Below are positions 1 to 13,573 of a DNA stretch of 64,000 nucleotides, piece after piece. Position 1 is the stretch's first letter. Each line of letters opens with the position of its first letter. The notes beneath the pieces are model-generated. The model was not told where the DNA came from. It searched no databases and saw nothing but the letters and a program-made list of their open reading frames with translations. Source of the stretch: Amia ocellicauda (Eukaryota; Chordata; Actinopteri; Amiiformes; Amiidae); assembly GCF_036373705.1 (NCBI RefSeq), contig NC_089858.1, positions 35,250,749 through 35,314,748 of the forward strand. Reading direction: 5' to 3'. The translations under genes and the position numbers were made by a program.

Positions 1-2860
1 AACAAGTCTGGTCCTTCAGTTGACCCACCTGGATCTAAATACCTTGATTTGTGGTCGGTACCACTTTCAACCCATAGATGGAGCCAAGCGCTGGTGGTCT
101 ACCTTCAACTCAGTGCTTTTAACATTTCATAAATGTTACACTTGCTGCATATAAAATAATTTATAAAATAGTTCAAATCCATTTTTGTTAGTTTTTCTGT
201 GGCTGGACTGTATTCATTCACCTTGGAGAATCCCACTGAGTAGCAATGCAGGTTAAAGAAGTAAAGCAGTTGGGATTATTCATATTATTACTACTAGCAT
301 AGTTAGGTCCATTCTGCACCCTGAGTTAGATATTTTGTGTCTATTTGCTCCTGCTTTAAGGTTATTTATATTGGTATTTTTTTCCTTGATTGTTTGTTGC
401 AATTTTAAGATTACGGATCCGTTTAGAAATTGCTACACAAGCGCTTCAATCCGTTTTCCTACTCTTAACCAGCTTCACTGCCATATCAATGTCTGCTGGG
501 GTCCAGTGTAGAGAGAGACGTACACGTGTTGTTAGCGTGCCATTTGTAAAACAATCCATCAGTGCAAAAATGAAGTGTGTCTTGGATATCATTGATGTAG
601 CACTTTTTTGTAAGTCCGTATCAAAAATATTTTGGTTTTCTAATGAAACTATAAATTAGTCCTATCTTTCCATATCTGTGCAACTAGATGATACGAATAG
701 TGCGACATTACAATATACTGGATCTCTCTGTGCTTTGTAGTCCACAAAGATGCAATATCAAGGGCGCGCCTCTGCAAGGAAGGGACATTTTAGAGAGAAT
801 TAAACGACTTCCACAAGTTTATTATTATTTTTTTAATCCTCTGAAGGAACAGTCCTGGTAGACGGGTGCCCAGAGGGTTATCTGAACCTAATGCCCGGTG
901 TCGGGTTACCTCAAGTTTGTAATGGGAGCATCACTGAGATGGGAGTACAAAAATAAAGAGCGTCCTGGTGAAAAGCCTTAGTTATTAGGAAGGAAGGACC
1001 ATGTCTTTAGACCCTACTTATCGACTTGTTTTTCTTTATTTTCTATACAGAGCTCTATGATAGACTCTCTCTGTGTGGTTTCCCTAGTCCAGTGGTATGC
1101 CATGACCTTGTGTACCTGGCATTATTTAATTTGTTTTTTGTTTTTGTTGGGGTTTTTTTGGTGCAAGAAATGTTGTGTATTTGAATCTGAAAACACACAC
1201 ACACACAAAACATGATTACCCTATTTATGTACTGTGTTACAAAGTATTAAAGAGAGAGGAAAAAAAAAACACACACTTCTGTTTTCTTTTGAGAGCCTGT
1301 TATCCTCTTCCCCTCAGACTTTTTACTTCTTTATTTTGGAGTCCCTTTTGTCTGTGTATGGGCTGTGGTGGGGAAGGTAAGTGGCCTATTAGGAATATAA
1401 ATAGTGTAATCAGTGCAGCCACAGCACAAAGGCAGCTGATAAGCAGGCAGCACGTTACATGAGAAAAGCATATACTGTAAGCAGTGAGAAATGGGTGTTT
1501 TGTGAACATGACGTTTGTTTTTTCTAACATCTGCAACTCTTAAACACTCCTCCAAATCTGAGAGAAAGGCACACTGCCGAGACGCAGCCTTTTTCGAGGG
1601 GTGTTCTCAGCATCTCAGTAATTGCACCAGAAAGACCACATGCCAATGAAGGATAAGGACTGAAACACAACTTTTACAGACAGAAGAAGGAAGGGGAGAA
1701 AATATAAAACAAATATGGAAAGTATGGGAGTCTTTAAAATTCCTAAAGGGGATCTTACAAAGCCAACTGCAGGAGCAGCAAAGAGACAGGGATAACAGGG
1801 AACATACCTACATCACATAAAACTACATGGGGCTGTTCTATTCAACTAACTCAAAGGTGAATAACACACCACATGGGTGAATACACTGTTGCGTGGTTTT
1901 GGCACTACAGTTGTCGTGGGCCAGCTACCTTTTATCCGCCATGTACATTCTGGAAAAAAACAATTTACAGTGAAACTATTTGGTTTTGAAGGCATTTATT
2001 GACCTTCATGGTTCACCGACCTACTTGTTCACTGGATTAAACGTCATCTTGTTTTTAACACGATGTCCTCTGTGGTGAAAATATAATGTTACTGCAATTA
2101 TATTTCTGAAGTGTTGCAATAAAAGGAACAAGTCAAGTAGGTAAAATAATGCAGTGCTTTTACAGTGAAGAAATCTGGTACATTTGACCCCTACAAGATC
2201 ACTAAATATATATTACATAGCACATTTTGATTCAGCTTTCGCTTTTTAGCATGATTTGAGGAGAGTGTGATGTTTGAATTAAAATTATATACAAATACAA
2301 ATACAATTTGCATCGTAAATTAAACTAGAATAAATACAAAACAAGAAGAGTGCTAAGCCATTTTAGTGTCAACATACCCTGCTACATGAATTAATCCTGT
2401 ACACTAGTCTTCCTCCGGTGGCAGCAGCATACAGTAACTAGCACCTTAATAACCACACTTTCTTCATGTGCCTTCTGCCTAAGGATGCATGTCTTCTAAC
2501 CACCAAGCTTTCCCCTCGACAGCTAGATAGTGAGACTCGCTACCCACTTCCTCATATGCGAGAGAGAGAGAGAGAGCAAGAAAGCAAGCTGAGATGCCCT
2601 GATAATTTTGCTTGCTGAGTGACTTTCAAAGTGGCAAAATTTATTTCAGTAAAAGGGGGAAAAAAGGTGGGAATCAGAAAGACCACCAAATATATGATTT
2701 GGTCTGTGAAACACTTTGGCTGCTCTGGGCTTGTTTTACAGCAGAAGGCAAGGGCGAGGGTGACGGGGGAGAAGTTACAGCAGCCGAGCTTGTGAGGAAT
2801 GCTTCTGTGAGTGTCGAGAAGAATAAAAAGCAAAAACAGAAGAAGAAAAAGATCGGCACA
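1..2860. other. 5' flank of ARHGAP25, no gene recognised
   Basis: AT-rich DNA with short low-complexity tracts: (AC)n near 1194-1206 and (GA)n near 2560-2575. Open frames here are short, lack family resemblance and have no splice context. An AATAAA occurs near 952, but no coding exon that would use it was found. The distal part is unassigned; the last few hundred bases probably hold the ARHGAP25 promoter and 5' UTR. Confidence 0.6.
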
Positions 2861-2864
2861 CAGG

Positions 2865-2961
2865 AAGGAGGAAGTTAAGAGAACTGAAAGAGCATCCAAA
2901 CAAGGCAGACGGACGAGGTGTTTTATTTTTCCTCCTCCTGTGAAACTGGGGTAGTGAAACT
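2865..2961 (+). promoter_or_regulatory. candidate ARHGAP25 proximal promoter/5' UTR with PU.1-like and IRF-like sites
   Basis: A purine-rich AAGGAGGAAGTTA (from about 2864) resembles the PU.1/ETS consensus. Two copies of GTGAAACTG (2940-2961) resemble IRF half-sites. They lie within about 115 bases of the ARHGAP25 ATG. TATA-less myeloid promoters often use PU.1, and ARHGAP25 is leukocyte-enriched in mammals. The motif matches are seen; use as a promoter is inference, and the start site may lie upstream or inside this stretch. Confidence 0.35.
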
Positions 2962-2977
2962 GCCACCTCGAGGAGAA

Positions 2978-5900
2978 ATGTCACTCAGACTGCCCCGGAC
3001 CTGGGACTTCAACCTCCGAACGGAAAAGATTGGTAAGAGCCCCTTTGGTTTGTTACTGCTTTTGTGCTTGGTCATGGAGACGGGGAGTCAGCACAGGGAT
3101 ATGCAGGGGCCAGGGTGGCCGATCACTTCCCCTTTGCTGATGCAGTGTCAAGCTATTGCATCTCCATGGCATGTCTGATGCTCTGCAATATTTGAACAGC
3201 TTGGCCGGTCCATGCTGCCGGGGACCAGTAGTGAAGGGCTGGCCCGAGGGGGGGGTACTTGGCAGAGTCAGTTGGGCCTATTGCAATAGCTAAGAAAAAA
3301 ACTACATTGTGGAGCGTGCCACCTGACTTCACATTTCCCCTTTCAGCGTTTATTTCTCATCGGTTCACAGGAAGCCGCTCTCCTGCACGACCCAAAGTGT
3401 TCAGTGCTGGGAGCTCTGGGCCCCCGTTTCGAAACTAATTTCACTTGTGTTACATTCCACTAAAGCCTGCTCTGAAGTCTGCTGCTGTTAAATAAAATTG
3501 CAGCCACACACCATAACATCTTGTATCACGTTGTAAAAGGGAGTGTTTTTTTTACTTGCCAGACTTCAAGCTATAATTTAAGCTAGATTTTGGCACAGAT
3601 GCAAAAAGCTACAGGAAGAGACACTTTTTTTATTCCACCCTTACTTTCAACCAACTCCAAAAAGCTGAATTTGAGTCCTAATTTCAAACACTAACATCTG
3701 CACCCCCTGTTGCTAGCATTCTGTAAGGGTAGAGAAGTGCAAGGCTGAAGATGGTTTTTAATAAACACGCCTTAGATTGTCCAATTTCCATAGGGTTTGG
3801 AAGGCAGGGGAGAGGACACAGACACAGACACAGAAGTATTGGGGCCTTCATGGTGGGTGACTGTATTGAGATTTATTTTTTAAATGTAAAATTATCTCCA
3901 GTGAGTGTGGCTGCATCTGCAGAAACTAGACAGGATGTGTCTGTCCAGATAGGGAGAGCCTCAGAGACAGGAAGACACCACAGCCCTATATTTCACAGCC
4001 TGCATTGTATAAACTGTGCGGTACCTTTACATTAACTGCTGCTGTACAGGGTCTACATTTCGACCGGCCAAATTCCTTAAACTAAAAACAAACAATAGAG
4101 CAAGGACCTTGCAGACGATTAACGAGATGGGTAACTACAGCAACCCTGCCCGACAGAGAATTACCAACCGCCAAAGGGTTCAATTTTATTTGTGGAAGTG
4201 CATGTCGGCCTTGCGTAGGCCAAGACGCCACATCGCAAAGTATGAATTTCTTGAAATGTTGCCAGTCTTACAGTGGGCTCCAGAATATACAGGTTTCTTC
4301 CGGGCTGTGAGATTTTTTTGTTACTACTCTAATAATGTATATATATAATGTGTAAAAAATGTATATAGTGCTTTTCATCAAAAAAAAAATCACAAAGCAC
4401 TATAGAACTAAAAAAGAAAATAAACAAATGTACGTATTATTACAGAAGCACAGTTTCACAGATACATACACACATTCACATATATATGTATATATATCCA
4501 TGCATACATAGTATACAGACACATGATACCCTAAAGCAATACATGTAAAACAAGGTCTAGAAAAAGACATGAAACAAATGCGTTTTAAGATTAGATTAAA
4601 GATGTCAATTGATACAACTGTCTTCCAGTGATCTGACAACTTGCCAACCCCGTTAAACACTCTGGGCATATTTGTTTATATGAAAGAGATGGGTGTCTAA
4701 GTAACATGACTATGCTGCCACAAAGTGAAGCACTACCAGCCCTGCCCATCCACATGCAAGTTCAAATTTAACGCAGATGCTGCAAATGCATTACCTAGTA
4801 TGACATCACATGTAATTTCAGACTGATAAGGCAGTTTATTTTTATTTTCTACTATACAGGATTTGACCATAACCCCTTATGATGTAATGGTTTTAAATGT
4901 AGTAATTTTCAATGCTTTCAGCGTTGTTGGTTTTGTTTATGTTTTTTTTTTTGGGCAAAGGACAACCATGCTTTAAAGAGACAATGCAGCTGTATTTAGG
5001 TGGAGGGCTTAAAACACGTCTTCCTGTAAGCTGGTGTAACTTCCTGTTTGTTCGGAGGGGGGCGGGGGGGTGAGGGTGGTTACCTCTTATGAGAACAATG
5101 TTAACAACACGCAGTCAATAGTTTTCCAGTTGTCCATGCTCTTGTTCTCTACACCCACCTCCTCTGCTCTCCTGTTTCCCTTGTTCTCCCACAGTGTAAC
5201 CTTTTTCACTGCACACAAAAAATAAACCATGGCTACACGTCACCCCATCCCTGCTAGTCTCATTGTCAAATATAATGACTTCCCCCCGTTTGGTACTTTT
5301 GATGGTTACACTGAGTAGTAATAAAAAAGGAAATAAAATAATTAAAATCTCCCACATTTTATTTTCTTTCTTTCACATAAAGTATGGTAGACATGTGTGG
5401 TAGACATTTAACTGTAGACGGCAATGCAGGGACCGACTTTGTTCTTGGGCTGCAGGTCATCGTCTTCACACCCCTGGGGTTTGCCTCTCTGTGTCTTCTC
5501 AAGTGGGCAGTCAAGCCCACCAGCTTGAGCTATTAGCCCACTGTCCTGAACATGCATTTTCCAACCACATGTGTATTCATATGCGTTGTTTTATATGAAA
5601 CTACGTGAACAGTTCTGAGGAACTCTGGGGTTTATGAAACGCTAAAACACAGATTTAATCGTGACTGTGGGGGGGTTTTGTTGTTGTTTTTTCCACGGAA
5701 ACCCTTGTGCTTGTGCAATGTACACAGTGGTGGCACCGTCACTACAGCCTGGCTGTGCAGGTTTCATCCTTTCTAGGTCTCATTGCAGTGTGGCCACACA
5801 TTTGAGTGCACTGAACACACTTATCTTAACTTCTGATAGCTACAGAGTGCCAGTGAGCGTGCTACCTGACCCTTTATCAACCATTCTGAGTTTTGTGATA

Positions 5901-8900
5901 GAAGATGCACATACATTTCTATCCCACAATGATAAAAGTGCTTGAGAATGCAGTCTCCTCCTCCTCCTCCTTCTCCCAGCACAAGATCTGCATCTTTTCC
6001 AGGCAGACGTATTTGTTCTAGATTATTGTGTGTGTTTTTTTAAGTACCTGTACTGACTTTGATTGTTTTGTTTTCCTTCCACCTCTATGTCTGAGACAGC
6101 CTATAGTAATCTTAGCATAAGACCTTTCCTTGTACGGAACAATCACTACCCTTCTGAACCAGTTTGCTCAACAGGAAACTGATCAGGTCAAACAGTGGAG
6201 GGCTACTTCCCTCCAGCTGTGACGCACTGACACACCAGACCACACCAGCGCAGCAGGCTGCTGAAAAAATAGGCTCACAATTTACAAATGCACGGCGACA
6301 AAAATACAATATAGCAGGAAACAAATAAGGAATAATTTTTTTTTTAGACACATTTAAAGACTAGTCTTAGCAGGCATGGGTAAAAGACAGTGAATCAACA
6401 GACCTAAACTTAAAAGGGTCACTTCCATGTTTGTGTTACTCTCTGTCGTTTTGTTTTTTTAATTTGTTTTGTGTTTGTTTTTGTATTTTCAACCCTGGCT
6501 CGGCTCAATCTGCCCTTCCCCCTGGCAGCTCGCTCCAAGAGTGTGATGCCCGGGGAGTCCAGCTCCGGCTCGGGAAGCCCCGGGTCCCCCAGCTCCACGG
6601 ACAGACCGCTGAAAACCGGCTGGCTGAAGAAGCAGCGGTCCATAGTGAAAAATTGGCAGCTGAGGTACTTTGTGCTGAAGGGGCACTGTCTGTATTACTA
6701 CAAGGATGAGAAGGACACCACGTGCCAGGTAAGCGAGGGGCAGCACACTGACGCCACTTTTCTCTTCCCATGCTCGTTTTCCAAAAAATATAATAAATAA
6801 TAATGGATTTCATGCTTCTTTAACTTGAATAGGAAAGGTCGCTGACTTTATATAGTGCTTGAACTTGTTGCTCGAGATAAATGAGAAATTCACAAGGCAC
6901 TGACGACAGTACGAGAGCAAACTGCAGTTATCAGATGGTAACTCATACACTGTCTGCGAAGTACTGGTTTCAGTATTGCTGCTGAGCTCACACAGGTTTC
7001 TTTGCTGCTTTGCTCTGGGCTTAAACTGGCTGTAGTCTTTATCTCTAGAGAGGAAATCCTGTGTGCTCATTCCTTTAAGCTGATAAAACAAAGAATGCAC
7101 TGGAAACTGAATTGAACGCATGAGTGAGGGTGCTTAGGCCACAATTGGGGTACGAGAAATTAACTTTGTGTGTATCACCACCACCCAGGGAGGCAAAACT
7201 CCAGCAGCTGAAACTTCCTCACAGCTGGGCACTTGATTAGTGAAACACTGTTGATGGGAACGAAGCTCATATATAAATTATAACTTGAGCCCCGGCTTTA
7301 ACTGCATTCCCTGATGCATGTTTTTGGGGGCATAGTAATGGCGGGGGTGTGCACTGATGTAGCAGGAGCGAGTGTCAATTGTGCTCACTCTATCTCTCTC
7401 TCTCTCTCCCCCAGGGCTCTATCATGCTGCAGACTAGTCAGGTGAACGAGCTCACTTCAAACGCAGACGAGCCCGGCAAATTCCTATTCGAGATCATCCC
7501 AGGTGAGTCCTGCAGGTTGTGTGTTACGGGGTTCAGCAGTCCCGGGTGCAAATCGTGGTGCATCCTCGCTTTTCTTTGTGCTGTGCAGTTTGCAGGCTAC
7601 CGTGTGTGTGGGTGCAGTGGGAGTTGTCAAGCACATCCGTGAATCAGATGACTTTGGCTTTGTTTCAGGGGGAGTGGAAGGGCGACCCGTGCCGCGTGTG
7701 GGCGCTGTATAAGTGTCAGGGGTTCGGGTGCCCGTGCGAATGACTGGCAACGGTAGTGTGCTGTTTGTCATGGGTCACAAGCCCTATCCTGGTGGAGTGA
7801 CACGTTACATCAGCGCAGTGTCAATCCAGTCATGACGTAATCATTGGGTCACTTGTTTTTTTAAGTTAATGTTAAGTCAACTTCTTTTTTTAATTATGAT
7901 TATTAATATTTTTATTATTTTTCATTGTTTAGTAGATGTCCTTATACAGGGCATTTTAAGATTGAATTGTTGAAATTAACTTGATAATCTAAATCCACCG
8001 GATCAACACAGAAAACCAAACAGTACAAAACTGAAGAATAAAAACTAAAACACAAAATATTTTCAGTAAAATCACTGTAGTCAACAAGACAGAGACTCAG
8101 ACGATGCCCCCTGACTGACCGAGTGTCTCAAGACTGGACAGCGAGGACGGGTCCCTCAGACCCCACCCACTGAAATGCCTCTTTACCATGAATCTGCATG
8201 AGGCTGTAGCTAAAGTGAAAATCATGCTGGCTAAATAAGGAGTGTGTCGGGGGATCAGCTGACCCAGGCTTTGTGTCGCAGGTGGATGTGGGGACCGGGA
8301 GCGGGACTCACACGTCCTGATGGCCAATTCCCAGAACGAGATGGAGGAGTGGGTCAAAACCATTCGCAGGATAACTGGAGCGCCCTCCAGTGGAGGTACA
8401 GAATCTGCTTTTAACGTTTTGAATGACTCTGATGAAACTTAAGGTAGGAGATCGCAGTGGGCAGCAGCAGTGGCTACATTAATGATTTATGCTCTACATG
8501 TAAACATACTTTTCGCCCTTGCTGCAGACTTCACTTAGAATTCATACAGTAATGAATACTGGACGTGTGCTTCTTCTTTGGGGCAATTTAAGTTCCCTAG
8601 TGTTCAGTTCTATTCTTTAGGTCCTCTTTTGCTGAGCGATCTGGTTTTGAGGCTGTTTAGAGCAGTGAAATATCCGCTGCAAAGCAAACCAGCACTGTGC
8701 TGCTCTAATGGCTGTTCTGGTGCTGTTCTCAGCTGTGTTTGGGAAGTGTCTGGCTGACACAGTACAGTACGAGCAGAAGTTCGGGCAGCACCTGGTGCCC
8801 ATTCTGGTGGAGAAGTGTGCTGAGTTCATCCGGGAGCATGGGCTGAGCGAGGAGGGCATCTTCCGGCTGCCAGGCCAGGACAACCAGGTGAAGCAGTTCA

Positions 8901-11900
8901 GAGACGCCTTCGACGCCGGAGAGAGGCCCTCCTTCCCCAGGTACTATCTCCTGGTAGTTGCATCTACTCTTCAACACACTCACACTACTCCATCTGTAAA
9001 CCGATAAAGACGTTAAGACAGCAGTTTAAAGGCTGTGCTTCTGCAGGGGCTCTGTGCTGTTATCAATGGTGGCGTTACTCATATAAATATTGTAAAGATT
9101 TAATTAGTTCTGATAGCCTCTGAGTCAGTCGATTAATCTTAATTTTGTATAGTGCTCTTCACAAGGGAGAATGTGCCCGTGAGGTACAATAGATGAGAAC
9201 TATAAGGCACAGGGAAGGAGAGATAAACAAAAAGTCAAGAGTATCGTAGTGAGGTAGACACAAACAAACACTTGACTGAATTAACAACATCTACTGAGAG
9301 CTGACTCCCGGTGCTGACTCATTGCTCAGCTCTGCTCTGAGGAAGCCACAGGCAGCCAGGTAGCCGGCAGATATCGTGGTGCAGCGGAATAACTGGCGGC
9401 CTCCACACCCTCCCCTCTTCTCAACCACATCCCGTAATTACTGAGAAACATACCGCTTGCAACTCATCAGAGCAACGTACACACTCATGCACACTGTCTC
9501 ACACACACTATACACACTATATACACACACACACAGGCTAATACAAGGCCTGAGTTGCACAGGAGGCTGATTTTCATTATGGGTTGTCTTTGTTTTTTCT
9601 CATACAAGATGAAATGCTTTAGGCAACAAAAATTGTGCTGGTGGTGTTGGTGACTGTAGTGTATGCCTCCATGCTCTCTATAGACTCCTATGGTGATTCA
9701 GTGCTCTACAGAGAAACAGGGTCTCTTAGTTTTCAGTCCAGCTGGGCTCTCAATTTTTTAAGCTGAACCAGAGAAAGATTGAGTCAACCTTATCGCCAGT
9801 GACTGATGGCTCCTGTAGGGCCTGAAGGAGAGGTACTCTTCAGGAGTGAGAGGCTGCTGCACTTGGCCGTCCACTCAGAATCCTCTTTCCTGCAGTGACA
9901 CTGATGTCCACACGGTGGCCTCCTTGCTCAAGCTATACCTCCGAGAGCTTCCTCAGCCAGTGGTGCCCTGGTCTCAGTACGATGAGTTCCTTGAATGCTC
10001 CGTGCAGCTCAGCAACAACCCAGCGCAGGTAGGGGCCTCATGGTGCCAGACTCCTCACCTTACCCGTGCACTTGTACTGATGTTTTCTGTAAATATCCCA
10101 GACCTCCACCTCCACCACGTCTTTTTGAACCTCAACACAACCCAGGTCTATCCTTAAATACAACACAGTACAAACACTAAAAGCAAATGGCTATTTCATT
10201 ATAAATGCAGTGTTGTCAATAACTTGTGTCCTGGATTCTTGCATATAAAATGCTGTTAGTACACAATATTGCACCAGGAGTGCGTGTGTGTATGACATCA
10301 TATGAAACGTTTCTGAAAAATGTTTCAGGGTCGAGAGAAGCTGGAGAAGCTGATTTCCCTCCTTCCCAAACCCAACTACAATCTTCTCAGCTACCTGTGC
10401 AGGTATTTCTGTTTTACCAATGATGTTTCCTAATGGGTGGTCCTATTGACATTACAGCGCCACAAGACTACAAGCCTTCTGTAAAACATTAATTGAAACT
10501 GACTCTTGTTTGTGCCACCATCAGAAGTCAAACAACAGACACTAAGCAGTGGAGGACAACATACTACATACTTCTGTTAATAAGGAAACTCTCTATTCAT
10601 GGGCCTGTACTTTACAAAGTGTCATTGAATAGCACACATAGTGCACATATCAGACCACAGAAGTTCCATTACATGTCTCCTCTTTTACAAGAGGACACCA
10701 GTTGGCAAACACAGGAAACATACAGATGTGGCTACAAGGCTGCATCTTAGACTGAGTAGATCTGTTTACAGAGTTACACCGATCAGCCATAACATTATGA
10801 CCATCAGCCTAATATTGTGTAGGTCCCAAAATAGCCCTGACCCGTCGAGGAATGGACCCCCCTAGACCTCTGAAGGTGTGCTGTGGTATCTGGCATCAAG
10901 ACGTTAGCAGCAGATCCTTTAAGTCCTGTAAGTTGCGAGGTGGGGCCTCCATGGATCGGACTTGTTTGTCCAGCACATCCCACAGATGCTCGATTGGATT
11001 GAGATCTGGGGAATTTGGAGGCCAAGTCAACACCTTGAACTCGTGATTCATCAGACCAGGCCACCTTCTTCCATTGCTCCATGGTCCAGTTCTGATGCTC
11101 ACAAGCCCATTGTAGGCGCTTTCGGCTGTGGACAGGGGTCAGCATGGGCACCCTGACTGGTGTTCTGACACCTTTCTATCGGAAGCAGCATTTTTCAGCA
11201 ATTTGAGCTACAGTAGCTCGTCTGATGGATCGGACCACACGGGCCAGCCTTCGCTCCCCATGTGCATCAATGATCCTTGGCCGCCCATGACCCTGTTGCT
11301 GGTTCACCGCTTTTCCTGCCTTGGACCACTTTTGATAGGTACTGACCACTGCAGACCAGAAACACCCCACAAGAGCTGCAGTTTTGGAGATGCTCTGACC
11401 CAGTCATCTAGCATCACAATTTGGCCCTTGTCAAAGTCGCTCAGATCCTTACGCTTGCCCATTTTTCCTGCTTCTAACACATCAACTTTGATTACAAAAT
11501 GTTCACTTGCTGCCTAATATATCCCACCCACTGACAGGTGCCATGATAATGAGATTATCAGTGTTATTCACTTCACCTGTCAGTGGTCATAATGTTACGG
11601 TTGATCAGTGTATAATACCACAATATACTGTAGATGGTCAGTGGCCCAAACATCTAGCACATCCCACATGCCCACTCATGTCACGCGGCACACTAAGCAA
11701 CAGGCCGCGGCCTCTGAGCAGGCTTGCTGGCACAGGCGTCTAGAGATGTCAGTCTACAGTCCTGCGGCTCCGTGTCCTGAGAGTTTACGTTGTGTGCCCC
11801 GTTTGGCAGGTTTCTGTATGAAATCCAGCTGAACTCCAGAGTGAATAAAATGAGCGTGGAAAACCTGGCCACTGTCATAGGGGTCAATCTTTTGAAACCC

Positions 11901-13573
11901 CGGATCGAGGACCCCGTCGCCATCATGAAAGGTGAGTGAGACCGAGACAGGGACACCTTCCCCACCCCGCTCTGTGTCCTATGCAGATTCCATCACACAC
12001 CACATCAAAAACTTTTTGATTTTGCAAGGATTGTTTGTGACTTTGGACGCTTTTACAAGGTGTAAAATTGGTTAGTAAACAGTAAAAAGTAAAGAGAATG
12101 CAACAGAAACAAAACAACCCACACACGCCCGTAAGGCTGCAGCTTTCATGGTGTCATCAGTGTGTGTGCCCCCTTCCCGTGACTTACAGGTACGCCCCAG
12201 ATTCAGAAGCTAATGACCGTGCTTATAAGCCTCCATAAAGAGCTCTTCCCCAAGTCCAAAGACATGGCCCCTTCTCCCCCCCCCCAGAAGAGTGACAGCA
12301 AGAAGTCCAACATCCCTCGCAGCTCGGTGGGCTGGGATGTGGCAGAGGGCCCCTCTGTGTACAGCTCCAAGGACGACACGGTGAGCACTCACAGCACTCT
12401 GCTCCACATACTGGTTTCCCATTTTAATGTTTTTATTCTTGTCTCATGATAATAATGTTGAAGAGATTTTATATATTTTTTCACATATTGTCCTGGAAGT
12501 CTATAAGAATCTAATGCTTCCCTCCTGCCATTTGTTTATGGTGTACAAATTGGGGGGGTCCCTTTGTGTCCTTTAGTTAACAGCCTCAATTTCTTCTCCC
12601 TCTGAAGAACGACAGCCTGTCTGAGTCCAGCGATGATGTGACCACAGGGGTCAGCGAAGGTGATGGGGAGGATTCAGAGGAGGCCCAGCACTTCTCGTCC
12701 TCCCTGGTGGCCTCAGATCCCTGGACAGGCAGCCCCCGCAAGCGCACTCAGACCCTGCCCTCCCGCAGGTGTCCCTTTAGTGGAGAGGGGTCAGAGAAGG
12801 GCGGCAATGGAAAGAGGCCCGGGCTGTTTCAGGGGGACCTGTGGGGCGCGGCGGGGACCTCTCCGCCCGAGTACGATGCAGACAAAAGGACCCTGTCTGA
12901 GGATATCTTCAAGATCCTGGACCTGCACCGGGTCTCCCTGTTCCGGAGGTCAGAGGAGAACGGCGGGAAACATGTGGAGGAAGCCAGCTCTGCAGGAACA
13001 GATGCAGCTGCTAAACAGACCGAAGCCCAGGTGGATAAGCCCAGCAGCAAACCGCTGCTGCAGCCCAGAGAGGTGATGTGCTCCACCGTGAAGGGAGACA
13101 AGCGAAGAGAGACAGACAAGGGGCAGGAAGCCACTGCTCAGAGCCCACAAATGGAAACACCAAAGAACAACAACAACAAAGAACAACAACAGCAAGTCTC
13201 TGAAGATCTAATAACCAGGTCTGTACATTTAACTGTGGCTTTATTTGTTTTATTTTTGAGCAGTAATGTGTGTGCGGGTGTTGAGTCAGTGCGAGTGACA
13301 CAGTGTGTGTAGGTATAGAGTCAGTAGAGTCAGTATGAGTGACACCGTGTGCTCTTGGGTCATTTCAGCCTGCAGAGGAGAAACAGCGAGCTGCAGGGCA
13401 TGGTGTCCGAGCTGAGGGAGGCTCTGCAGGCAGAGCAGCGGCGCAATGCGGCTCTGGAGATCCTCCACCGGAACGCTGACAGGGCCAGGGAGCAGGCCGA
13501 GAAACGCAACCAGGCCCTGGACCGCGAAATCCAACAGTTCCTCTCTGGCAAAACCAGCGCAGGACCCCAATAA
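2978..13573 (+). CDS. arhgap25: Rho GTPase-activating protein 25, 11 coding exons
   Basis: GTPase-activating protein that switches off Rac in leukocytes (known family role). Coding exons, all GT-AG and phase-consistent: 2978-3032, 6529-6728, 7415-7502, 8282-8395, 8733-8940, 9896-10028, 10329-10402, 11810-11931, 12190-12380, 12608-13218, 13369-13573; 2001 nt, 666 residues plus TAA (human 645). The start peptide MSLRLPRTWDFNL matches the human ARHGAP25 N-terminus, which fixes the ATG and separates it from ARHGAP22/24. PH domain about residues 46-150. RhoGAP about 153-351, with arginine finger R197 in GIFRLPG, K234 in LLKLYLRELP and N317 in GVNLL, so catalytically competent. A low-complexity Ser/Glu-rich linker contains the conserved SRKRTQTLP-type motif (here PRKRTQTLP). 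The coiled coil (about 599-655) is shorter than in human. Intron 7 (10403-11809) holds a dead Tc1 element. Confidence 0.95.
4355..4410. repeat. short dispersed repeat, TATAGTGCTTTTCA type (copy in ARHGAP25 intron 1)
   Basis: The stretch pairs TATATAGTGCTTTTCA with a downstream CACAAAGCACTATA, a short imperfect inverted pair. Related, more decayed sequences lie in the same gene at about 6848-6905 (TATATAGTGCTT ... CACAAGGCACT) and 9148-9210 (TATAGTGCTCTTCACAA ... TAAGGCAC). This suggests three old copies of one short fish repeat. Family not identified. Confidence 0.45.
10777..11610 (-). mobile_element. Tc1/mariner-like transposon, internally deleted, in ARHGAP25 intron 7
   Basis: The ends are inverted: CACCGATCAGCCATAACA at the left and the complement of GTTACGGTTGATCAGTG at the right, about 26 bp, flanked by TA on both sides (10775-10776 and 11611-11612), the Tc1/mariner target duplication. 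On the minus strand fragments of a transposase are readable: a helix-turn-helix/GRPR-type part (11176-11370), a WSDES segment with the first catalytic Asp (near 11065), then directly [18 protein letters not shown] with the catalytic Glu (near 10990). The part carrying the second Asp is missing, and frames are broken. At 834 bp it is a non-autonomous fossil inside the host intron. Confidence 0.9.
11010..11490 (-). pseudogene. Tc1-like transposase remnant
   Basis: Minus-strand remnants of the transposase of the element at 10777-11610. Recognisable parts are the N-terminal HTH region near 11460 down to 11176 and the join between WSDES and [12 protein letters not shown]. Several frameshifts and stops, and the central deletion removes the second catalytic Asp, so no active enzyme is possible. 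Confidence 0.75.

Noticed and set aside
1175..1555. Overlapping open frames on both strands upstream of ARHGAP25
   Set aside because: Low-complexity composition, no family resemblance and no splice or promoter context.
2552..2899. Minus-strand open frame near the ARHGAP25 start
   Set aside because: Antisense of the purine-rich 5' region; Phe/Leu/Ser-rich sequence is a composition artefact.
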